Source: Candidatus Aenigmatarchaeota archaeon
GTDB taxonomy: Archaea > Aenigmatarchaeota > Aenigmatarchaeia > Aenigmatarchaeales > SZUA-1535
Assembly: GCA_026985775.1 (NCBI GenBank)
Contig: JALSPV010000118.1
Span: 1-19,705, forward strand
DNA: 19,705 bases
Reading direction: 5' to 3'
Below the pieces are notes generated by a model. It saw only the letters and a list, made by a program, of their open reading frames with translations, was not told the origin of the DNA and did not search any database. The position numbers were made by a program, and so were the translations under genes. Every line of letters begins with the position of its first letter. Positions within the stretch are counted from its first letter, which is position 1. Positions 8,469 to 14,025 of the stretch are shown piece after piece.

Positions 8469-9188
8469 ATGGATTCCCTTAAACTTTCACGTGAAAATCT
8501 CCTAAAGAAAATAGCAGGTGAAATCGTTCTTTCCGAAAACCCTGGAAAGACAATGCAAAAATGGCGCACCATTTTCAAAATCTCACAAAAAGAACTTGCG
8601 AAAAAACTCGGGATTTCACCTTCTGTAATCTCCGATTATGAAAGTGGTAGAAGAAAATCACCTGGAATTAAGATGATAAAAAAGTTTGTTGAGTGTATGA
8701 TAGAAATAGATGAAGAAAGGGGCGGAGAAATTATAAAGTCCTTCTCCATATACCCTTCAGATGTGTTTTTATCAGACATTCTTCTGGATATAAAGGAGTT
8801 TAGTATCCCTATTGAGCTCGAGGAATTCTGTAAAGCAATTTCTTCAAAACTCGTAGTTAAACCTTCTCACCCAGTTAAGATTTACGGATATGCAGTAATA
8901 GACAGTTTTAAAGCAGTTCTCGAATTACCACCTGGAGAGATGGTTAAGTTCTATGGAATAGCCTCGCATAAGGCCCTTATCTTCACAAAAATTAAGAGGG
9001 GGAGGAGTCCTATGATAGCACTGAAAGTTTCTAACTTAAAACCACCGCTTGTTGTTTATCATGGAGAAATCGAAAAACTTGATGAGCTTGCAATAAGGAT
9101 TGCTGAAGTTGAAAAAATACCTCTTGCAATTATCACTGATATTACTTTGGAATCCTTCGTGAAAAGGTTAAGTTCCATTGGAAATTAA
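8469..9188 (+). CDS. Archaeal XRE-type helix-turn-helix transcriptional regulator (COG1709-like)
   Basis: The 239-residue protein has an N-terminal Cro/C1-type HTH at about 30-75 (WRTIFKISQKELAKKLGISP then SVISDYESGRRKSPG), where the second helix and the ExGRR turn are clear. The rest is a mixed alpha/beta domain of about 160 residues matching the general plan of conserved archaeal regulators of this group, whose ligand is unknown. It sits just before the origin and cdc6 and is divergent from the CBS protein, with which it shares a promoter box. Co-regulation of the two is likely; a direct link to replication control is only suggested by position. The regulator class is confident, the targets are not known. 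Confidence 0.85.
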   Translation: MDSLKLSRENLLKKIAGEIVLSENPGKTMQKWRTIFKISQKELAKKLGISPSVISDYESGRRKSPGIKMIKKFVECMIEIDEERGGEIIKSFSIYPSDVFLSDILLDIKEFSIPIELEEFCKAISSKLVVKPSHPVKIYGYAVIDSFKAVLELPPGEMVKFYGIASHKALIFTKIKRGRSPMIALKVSNLKPPLVVYHGEIEKLDELAIRIAEVEKIPLAIITDITLESFVKRLSSIGN

Positions 9189-9222
9189 GGTTGAATAAGT
9201 TGAATGTTTTTTATCTACTACT

Positions 9223-9250
9223 TTCCCACTCCCCTTTCTTTCTTATGGAA
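9223..9250 (-). repeat. Long origin recognition box, inverted copy (left ORB)
   Basis: Read on the minus strand this 28-bp element matches the plus-strand element at 9385-9412 at 24 of 28 positions, sharing TTCCA, GAAA, AAAGGGG and GTGGGAA. The core resembles archaeal ORBs (TTCCA...GAAAC.AA.GGGG), to which Orc1/Cdc6 binds through its winged helix and AAA+ domain. Confidence 0.8.
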
Positions 9251-9384
9251 ATATAACAAACAATAAAAATTAGATATGGTGTTTTGACCAATATCTCATA
9301 TATATTACAAAATATTTATTGCTATATATACATTATTACACTGTAATATTTTAAATAAATAAGATATATTATATCTTATTTTAC
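9251..9384. other. Candidate duplex unwinding element
   Basis: This 134-bp tract between the inverted long ORBs is overwhelmingly A/T. It contains a 23-bp palindrome at 9358-9380 (arms AATAAGATATA/TATATCTTATT, one base between), a second at 9335-9347 (ATTACA-C-TGTAAT), and an imperfect AGATAT/ATATCT pair at 9272-9296. No coding potential is seen. Confidence 0.7.
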
Positions 9385-9412
9385 TTCCACACGAAACAAA
9401 GGGGTGTGGGAA
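9385..9412 (+). repeat. Long origin recognition box (right ORB)
   Basis: It starts TTCCACACGAAACAAAGGGG and ends TGTGGGAA. The ends are themselves nearly inverted (TTCCACAC against GTGTGGGAA). It is the best ORB in the region and points away from the AT-rich tract, opposite to the left copy. Confidence 0.85.
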
Positions 9413-9433
9413 TTGCACATGAAATAATGGGGT
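9413..9433 (+). repeat. Short ORB (mini-ORB) 2
   Basis: The element reads as TTGCACATGAAATAATGGGG plus T. It keeps the ACA.GAAA and GGGGT parts of the long ORB but lacks the GTGGGAA end. Its start is 28 bp from the right long ORB. Confidence 0.7.
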
Positions 9434-9443
9434 AAAATGTGAA

Positions 9444-9464
9444 CTCCACATGAAATGAAGGGGT
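9444..9464 (+). repeat. Short ORB (mini-ORB) 3
   Basis: CTCCACATGAAATGAAGGGG plus T lies in direct orientation, 31 bp after the previous repeat, close to three helical turns. A further partial copy (GTGTACATGAAAACA) begins 32 bp later at 9476. Confidence 0.7.
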
Positions 9465-9491
9465 CAATAAAGCGTGTGTACATGAAAACAT

Positions 9492-9512
9492 TTCCACATG
9501 AAACAAATGGGT
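9492..9512 (+). repeat. Short ORB (mini-ORB) 4
   Basis: TTCCACATGAAACAAATGGG plus T is a close match to the core of the long ORB with one substitution in the G-run. It contains the upstream in-frame ATG of cdc6, which argues that this ATG is not the start. Confidence 0.7.
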
Positions 9513-9516
9513 TCAT

Positions 9517-9535
9517 GTCCAGATGAAATAAACGT
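9517..9535 (+). repeat. Degenerate ORB 5
   Basis: GTCCAGATGAAATAAACGT keeps CCA.ATGAAA and spacing but has lost the G-run. A still weaker likeness (CTTCACTTCAAATGAAAGG) at 9554-9572 overlaps the cdc6 leader. Confidence 0.45.
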
Positions 9536-9543
9536 GAAAACAA

Positions 9544-9552
9544 TTTTTTATA
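9544..9552 (+). promoter_or_regulatory. TATA box of cdc6
   Basis: TTTTTTATA is centred about 27 bases before ATG 9576, the spacing of a leaderless transcript. It lies within the ORB array, so bound Orc1/Cdc6 could compete with TBP (inference). Confidence 0.5.
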
Positions 9553-9575
9553 CCTTCACTTCAAATGAAAGGTGT

Positions 9576-10772
9576 ATGACGGATGTTCAGAAAATTTTCA
9601 CAGATTTTTTAACGGCCCAGAAAATATTCAAGAACCGTCATGCACTTTCAGAGTCTTTTACGCCTGATACCATACCGCATAGAGAGAAGCAAATAGAAGA
9701 ATTAGCAAAAATTCTTGCGCCAGCACTTGTAAATTCAAAACCGAGCAACGTGTTTATTTATGGTAGGACAGGTACAGGAAAATCCCTTGTCTCTATATAT
9801 GTTACAAGGGAGTTAATGAGAGCTTCACATGAAAACGGAAGTAATGTAAATGTAATTTACGTGAACTGTAAGATGAAAAAACTTACAGATACGGAATATA
9901 GAATACTGGCATATATTCTCAAGCAGCTTGGAGAGGATGTACCATTTACAGGATTACCGACAGAAGAACTTTACAGGAGGGTTATTAAAAAAATAGATGA
10001 AAAAAAACAGGTGATAATACTTATTCTCGATGAAATAGATGCACTTGTACAAAAAATAGGGGATGAGATCCTTTATAACCTAACAAGAATAAATCATGAA
10101 CTACAAAAAACAAAGGTATCGTTTATAGGTATTACAAACGATCTTCACTTTATACGTCATCTTGATCCGAGAATAAAATCCTCTCTTTCGGAAGAAGAAT
10201 TAGTTTTTCCGCCTTACAATGCGGAGCAGTTAAGGGATATACTTGAGCAGCGAGCAAAAATAGCCTTTTATGACGGTGTAATAGAAGAAGCTGTAATAGA
10301 GAAATGTGCAGCTATAGCTGCACAAGAGCACGGAGACGCAAGAAGAGCCCTTGATTTACTAAGAGTTGCTGCAGAAATAGCGGAGAGGAGAGGAGAAAAT
10401 AAAATAAAGGTGGAACATGTTGATATGGCACATGAAAAGATAGAACGAGACACATTCATAGAGACAATAAAGCACCAACCATTACATTCTCAGCTAGTGT
10501 TTTACTCTATTCTTGAGCTCTCGAAAATAGCAAAGGAAATAACGACTGGAAGCGTTTTTGATTTTTATATTAGTGTTTGTAAAAAACTTGGTGTAAAACC
10601 TGTTACGGAAAGAAGAGTGAGTGATCTTATTGCAGAGCTTGCATTTTTTGGTTTTATAGAAACAAAAGTAATATCAAAAGGAAGGTACGGAAGGACAAGA
10701 ATAATCTCTCTTAAAATACCAAAAGAGATAGAAGAAAAAATATACATACTTTTAGCAGAAAAATTTTATTGA
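9576..10772 (+). CDS. cdc6: Orc1/Cdc6 origin-binding initiator ATPase
   Basis: The initiator binds ORBs and loads MCM. The AAA+ features are Walker A IYGRTGTGKS (residues 61-70 from the chosen start), Walker B LILDEIDAL (about 149-157), sensor 1 GITNDLHFI, and sensor 2 HGDARRALDLLRVA. The C-terminal winged helix runs from about 320 (FDFYISVCKKLGVKP ... RYGRTRIISLKIP). The start is ATG 9576, just after AAAGGTGT and 27 bases from a TATA box, giving MTDVQKIFTDFL. The in-frame ATG at 9498 would begin inside an ORB repeat and add an unlikely 26-residue leader. The resulting 398 residues is normal for the family. The DP1-like gene follows after 9 bp and is probably co-transcribed. Confidence 0.95.
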   Translation: MTDVQKIFTDFLTAQKIFKNRHALSESFTPDTIPHREKQIEELAKILAPALVNSKPSNVFIYGRTGTGKSLVSIYVTRELMRASHENGSNVNVIYVNCKMKKLTDTEYRILAYILKQLGEDVPFTGLPTEELYRRVIKKIDEKKQVIILILDEIDALVQKIGDEILYNLTRINHELQKTKVSFIGITNDLHFIRHLDPRIKSSLSEEELVFPPYNAEQLRDILEQRAKIAFYDGVIEEAVIEKCAAIAAQEHGDARRALDLLRVAAEIAERRGENKIKVEHVDMAHEKIERDTFIETIKHQPLHSQLVFYSILELSKIAKEITTGSVFDFYISVCKKLGVKPVTERRVSDLIAELAFFGFIETKVISKGRYGRTRIISLKIPKEIEEKIYILLAEKFY

Positions 10773-10781
10773 AGTGATTAT

Positions 10782-11687
10782 ATGGATGTTTTTAAAGTTG
10801 CGAAGAAACATGGAGCGTTTTTTACCGAGGATGGAATAGAAGAACTTGAAGGTCTTGATGAAAAAGAGCTAGATGAGCTTGTAAAAAAGATAAAAGAGGA
10901 AAAGCCGCTTTTCATAGATAAAAACTTTGTTAAATCGGTTAAAAAACCAAAAGTAGAGATAATAGAGCTTTTTTTGAAGAAAAAAAATCTTACTATTCAG
11001 GAGTTTATAGAGACACTTCATGAGTATTTCGATTATTTTGCTCAAACACTCGAAAGGAAAATGAATCCCTTAATGCTTGTATCGATTTCTTCTCTAAGAG
11101 AAGGATATTACAGTGTTATAGGTATGGTAAAGGAGTTGAATGAAACAGAAAAAAATGTAATAATCGAACTCGAAGACAAAACAGGTAGTGTGAAATGTGT
11201 TGTTGATAAGAGACTCTTTAAAGAAGAATATGAACAAATTTTTATTGATGAAGTTATAGGGGTAGAAGGTAAATATGAAAAAAGTATATTTCACGTTAAA
11301 AAGATATTTTTTCCGGAAGTTCGTGAACCAGAAAAAATTAAGTTTAAAAGAAATACAGTACTTTATGCGAGGTGTGAGGAAGACTGTATAAAAATTTTTA
11401 TTAACGGAAAATTACACCCTTTAAAAGCAGCCTTTGTAAGTATAGATTCTTTAAAACTTCTTGTATTTAATAACCAAGAAAACTTACATCCAAAAATCTT
11501 CCTCAAGAAAAGCACGTTATATCCTGGAAAAATAAATTTAAGTGGACTAATAAGATTTCCTCCTCATGTTTTTATCCTTGCAAGAACACCGAGTTATAGA
11601 GGAAATTATAGAGGTATAAAGATTTTTGGATTGGAAAACAAGGAAGAGATAAAAATAGACCTTAAAACACTACAGGAAAAGATTTAA
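10782..11687 (+). CDS. DP1-like (DNA polymerase D small subunit) protein lacking the phosphoesterase domain
   Basis: The 301-residue protein has the N-terminal half of archaeal DP1. A helical region is followed by a conserved lead-in (RKMNPLMLVSISSL), then an OB-fold at about 108-178 with YYSVIGMVKELNETEKNVII and ELEDKTGSVKCVV, which closely follow the DP1 pattern. Normal DP1 has about 480-620 residues and continues with a Mre11-like phosphoesterase (DIHVG, GNHD, GH.H motifs). Here only about 120 residues follow and none of those motifs is present. The ending PPHVFILARTPSYRGNYRG looks like a worn remnant of the final PDI..GH.H..Y.G segment. There is no frameshift or second open frame. Position after cdc6 matches DP1 placement in Euryarchaeota. 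Homology is inferred by eye. Confidence 0.7.
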   Translation: MDVFKVAKKHGAFFTEDGIEELEGLDEKELDELVKKIKEEKPLFIDKNFVKSVKKPKVEIIELFLKKKNLTIQEFIETLHEYFDYFAQTLERKMNPLMLVSISSLREGYYSVIGMVKELNETEKNVIIELEDKTGSVKCVVDKRLFKEEYEQIFIDEVIGVEGKYEKSIFHVKKIFFPEVREPEKIKFKRNTVLYARCEEDCIKIFINGKLHPLKAAFVSIDSLKLLVFNNQENLHPKIFLKKSTLYPGKINLSGLIRFPPHVFILARTPSYRGNYRGIKIFGLENKEEIKIDLKTLQEKI

Positions 11688-11691
11688 AATA
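11682..11691 (+). promoter_or_regulatory. TATA-like box before the structured RNA
   Basis: ATTTAAAATA at the end of the DP1-like gene is centred about 26 bases before 11713, which is where the GC-rich folded element begins. This fits a promoter for the RNA or for a leader of the Toprim-dnaG operon. Confidence 0.4.
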
Positions 11692-11712
11692 TTTTTTCAG
11701 TATTAACCCTTT

Positions 11713-11790
11713 ATATCCCGCCCGCGGTCAGTCGCCCGACGAGGCATGTGCCAAGAATGAATGGCGATGTTATAGGGCGGGAAAATATTA
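11713..11790 (+). ncRNA. GC-rich structured RNA element, unknown family
   Basis: Within AT-rich DNA, bases 11717-11781 form a strong nested fold: CCCGCCC (11717-11723) pairs with GGGCGGG (11775-11781), TCGCC (11732-11736) with GGCGA (11763-11767), and an apical GGC-ATGT-GCC hairpin lies at 11743-11752. The two internal loops between the outer stems are 8 and 7 nt. The layout, with an A-rich tail beginning 14 nt after the upper stem, resembles an H/ACA guide pocket, but no convincing K-turn or target was found. It could equally be a 5' leader structure of the Toprim-dnaG operon, or be read from the minus strand. It is not a tRNA: no T-loop or D-loop consensus is present. Confidence 0.5.
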
Positions 11791-11805
11791 TATAAGTTTA
11801 TCATA

Positions 11806-12156
11806 ATGATAAAAGAAGATAAGGAGAAAGAGCTCCTTGAATATCTTGAAGAAATAAAAGGCTTTACAGTAATAGTTGAAGGAGTAAAGGATAAAAAAGT
11901 ACTTGAAAGCATAGGCTTCAGGCATATAATCATGCTCAACCCTAAAGGACTCGCTGAATGTGTTAACGGAATAGAAGAAGAGGAAGTAGTAGTACTTACA
12001 GACTTTGATAAGAAAGGAGAAGAACTTGCTAAAAAACTGGAGCTCTTTCTCCGAAAACCTCGAAGAGATATTCGAAAAAAATTACGTAAACTTTTTACAA
12101 AAAGTGGAATCAGTACTATAGAAGGATTAAAAAAAATGATAAAGAGGTGGTTGTAG
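11806..12156 (+). CDS. Small stand-alone Toprim protein
   Basis: The 116-residue protein is a minimal Toprim fold: TVIVEGVKDKKVLESIG holds the catalytic-type Glu, and VVVLTDFDKKGEEL holds the DxD metal site. It ends with a basic tail (RKPRRDIRKKLRKLF). Archaea commonly have such small Toprim proteins, related to RNase M5 and primase catalytic domains, and often beside dnaG as here. The function is unproven but a nucleic-acid phosphotransfer or RNA-processing role is expected. The gene ends two bases before the preferred dnaG start, so the two are probably one operon. A TATA-like AATATTATATAAG lies too close to the ATG (about 16 bases) to drive a leaderless mRNA, which favours a transcript starting upstream. 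Confidence 0.8.
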   Translation: MIKEDKEKELLEYLEEIKGFTVIVEGVKDKKVLESIGFRHIIMLNPKGLAECVNGIEEEEVVVLTDFDKKGEELAKKLELFLRKPRRDIRKKLRKLFTKSGISTIEGLKKMIKRWL

Positions 12157-12158
12157 AT

Positions 12159-13343
12159 ATGGCGAAACTTGCTCAGGCTACGGTGAAATATACTATTTAC
12201 GCAAGGTTTGAAGCAGAAGGATATGTGGAAAAACCAGATGTAATAGGCGCGATATTCGGTCAAACAGAAGGTCTTCTCGGTCCGGAACTTGATCTAAGAG
12301 AACTACAAAGGACAGGAAGGATAGGTAGAATAGATGTAAAAATCGAAAATAAGAACGGAAAGTCCTGTGGGTTAATAATAATTCCTACCTCTCTTGATTC
12401 TACTGAAACGGCTTTGGTTGCTGCATGTTGTGAAATAATAGAAAGAATAGGTCCTTGTAAGGCGAAAGTGAAGATAGAAAAAATAGAAGATGTTAGAAGC
12501 GAAAAGAGAAAATATATAATAGAACGTGCTAGAGAACTTTTACAAAATCTTTATGACTATGGAATGGAAATAGAAGAGCTTTCAGAACAAATTAAAGAAT
12601 CTGTGAGAACAGCAGAACTAACAGAATACCAAGGTCTTCCAGCTGGGCCGGGAATAGAAAACTATGACTCTATAATAATTGTTGAAGGAAGAGCAGATGT
12701 GATAAATCTTTTGCGTCACGGCGTAAAAAATGTTATTGCGATAGAAGGTACGTCTATACCACAAGTAATTATAGAACTTTCAAAGAAAAAGATTACAACA
12801 GTCTTTCTTGATGGAGATAGAGGAGGAGATTTAATTCTTAAGGAACTGCTTTCAGTTGCCGAGATAGATTATATTGTAAGGGCGCCATATGGGAAGGAAG
12901 TGGAGGAGTTGAGTAAAAAAGAGATTTTCAAATGCTTAAGGAACAAGATACCTGTAGATCAATATAAACAAGATCAGAAAGATTCTACACAAAAAGAAGA
13001 ACAAAAAAGAAAGCATTACATTTCCTTACAGGTTCAGAAATCAAAAATAATAGAGGAGGAAAAGAAACAACGGTTTAAACAGATTTTGGAAGAAATGCTT
13101 GGAACTAAGGGAGCTTGTTTCTTGGATGAAGAGCTTAACATTTTAGGGAAAGTTCCAGTAAAGGAAATAGCAAGAGCGGTGAGGGAGCTTAGAGCAGAAG
13201 CTGTAGTTATAGATGGAGAGCTTAACCAGAAACTCATTTCAATACTCCAAAACACAGGAATAAAATATATTGTTGGGAGAGAAATAAAAGGAAATATTAA
13301 GGCACCAGAGTTTATGTTTCTAATAGCTCAAGACGAGCTCTAA
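12159..13343 (+). CDS. dnaG: DnaG-type primase/polyadenylation-like Toprim protein, archaeal
   Basis: Archaeal DnaG combines a conserved N-terminal domain (FGQTEGLLGPELDLRELQRT at about 33-52) with a central Toprim domain. Metal-binding residues are in IIIVEGRADVINLL (Glu176) and VFLDGDRGGD (Asp218, Asp220). In other archaea the protein has primase activity and is also found with the exosome, so either role is possible. The start is ATG 12159, preceded by GAGGTGG at a good distance. A GTG 12 bases earlier lies inside the Toprim gene and is less likely. The length of 394 residues is usual. The C-terminal region has a charged linker (about 265-305) and a small domain. Its 3' end overlaps the convergent membrane-protein gene by 32 bp. 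Confidence 0.93.
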   Translation: MAKLAQATVKYTIYARFEAEGYVEKPDVIGAIFGQTEGLLGPELDLRELQRTGRIGRIDVKIENKNGKSCGLIIIPTSLDSTETALVAACCEIIERIGPCKAKVKIEKIEDVRSEKRKYIIERARELLQNLYDYGMEIEELSEQIKESVRTAELTEYQGLPAGPGIENYDSIIIVEGRADVINLLRHGVKNVIAIEGTSIPQVIIELSKKKITTVFLDGDRGGDLILKELLSVAEIDYIVRAPYGKEVEELSKKEIFKCLRNKIPVDQYKQDQKDSTQKEEQKRKHYISLQVQKSKIIEEEKKQRFKQILEEMLGTKGACFLDEELNILGKVPVKEIARAVRELRAEAVVIDGELNQKLISILQNTGIKYIVGREIKGNIKAPEFMFLIAQDEL

Positions 13344-14025
13344 TACTTTCGAGGAGATAGCAGGCAATCAAAGTAATTAATATTAATATAGATAAGTATA
13401 CAACGTTTTTTTGAAAAACACCAATCTTTAATAGTATGTATTCATAAACGTTTTGTGGTAAAGAAGAAAGAAACGAAGAAAGAAAGAAATTAAAAAACGA
13501 TATACCAAAAAGTGTTAATAAAAGACCAACACAGAGATTTTTAAAGATCTTTATTCTATCTCTTGCTATAACTACAGAAAACAGCGAAAATAAACAGAGA
13601 ATTACTACAAAGTAATTTTGTATTTTTATGAAAAAGTATTTTGCCTTTAACGACAATAGAACATCCCATCTACTATTTTTAAGGCATTCTATTACTGTAC
13701 AGTTTAATTTTCTTTCATAGAAGTTTGATGTGAGTTTTTCAGTTATTTCCTTTATACTTTTTTCATAGCTTTTATTTTCAATATCTTTACATGTTATGTT
13801 TCCATAAGGTGTTGTAACTTTGAACATTTTAGGGAAGATATTACAAAGTCGCTGCGCATATTCGAACTGCCTTTTATTTATAGAATCTTTTAATTTTTCG
13901 GATAGAAAAAGCTTAACTATTTCTTTGTTTGCAATAAGAAAATAAAAATTTAAAGAAAGTAAACACACAAACGCTACAATAGTGATGAACATACAAAACC
14001 CTGATATTATTTTTCTTTTATCCAT
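13312..14025 (-). CDS. Hypothetical membrane protein with four external cysteines
   Basis: The family was not recognised. The 237-residue protein has one N-terminal hydrophobic helix (about 7-31), a soluble segment of about 100 residues, then three hydrophobic helices (about 137-154, 163-188 and 207-226), the arrangement of a four-pass membrane protein with one large loop. That loop carries Cys61, Cys79, Cys109 and Cys114 and three N-x-T/S sequons (NIT, NKS, NCT), which suggests an external, possibly disulfide-bonded and glycosylated loop (inference). The ATG at 14025 overlaps the end of the radical SAM gene by 8 bp, so the two are co-transcribed. The tail overlaps the dnaG end by 32 bp. Confidence 0.7.
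   Translation of the reverse strand: MDKRKIISGFCMFITIVAFVCLLSLNFYFLIANKEIVKLFLSEKLKDSINKRQFEYAQRLCNIFPKMFKVTTPYGNITCKDIENKSYEKSIKEITEKLTSNFYERKLNCTVIECLKNSRWDVLLSLKAKYFFIKIQNYFVVILCLFSLFSVVIARDRIKIFKNLCVGLLLTLFGISFFNFFLSSFLSSLPQNVYEYILLKIGVFQKNVVYLSILILITLIACYLLESIRARLELLET

Larger units (their letters stand above)
9221..9575. other. oriC: Chromosomal replication origin (oriC)
   Basis: The whole gap between the HTH gene and cdc6 has origin organisation. Two long inverted ORBs (9223-9250 and 9385-9412) face each other across 134 bp of very AT-rich DNA, and at least four shorter ORB-like repeats follow in direct orientation up to the cdc6 start. Archaeal origins typically lie beside cdc6 with inverted ORBs flanking a duplex unwinding element, so the assignment follows both from sequence and context. 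The region also has to contain the cdc6 promoter. Confidence 0.88.

Noticed and set aside
9385..9535. CRISPR array
   Set aside because: The repeats are short, imperfect, irregularly spaced and occur in both orientations next to cdc6. They match the ORB pattern and lack unique spacers of constant size.
9498..9575. Longer N-terminus for Cdc6 starting at ATG 9498
   Set aside because: It would start inside an ORB repeat, upstream of the TATA box at 9544-9552, and add residues unlike the family. ATG 9576 has correct promoter spacing and an AGGTG just before it.
11717..11785. tRNA gene (7-bp closing stem)
   Set aside because: Neither strand has a T-loop TTCRA motif, a D-loop GG or a proper anticodon arm.
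11340..11790. Frameshift separating a DP1 phosphoesterase domain from its N-terminal half
   Set aside because: No other frame after the OB-fold or beyond 11687 encodes DIHVG, GNHD or GH.H-like motifs, and the next bases are the structured RNA, so the domain is absent rather than shifted.
11703..12263. Minus-strand reading frame of 186 codons
   Set aside because: It is antisense to the Toprim gene and dnaG, crosses the structured RNA, and its product is low-complexity Ser/Phe-rich, typical of an antisense shadow.
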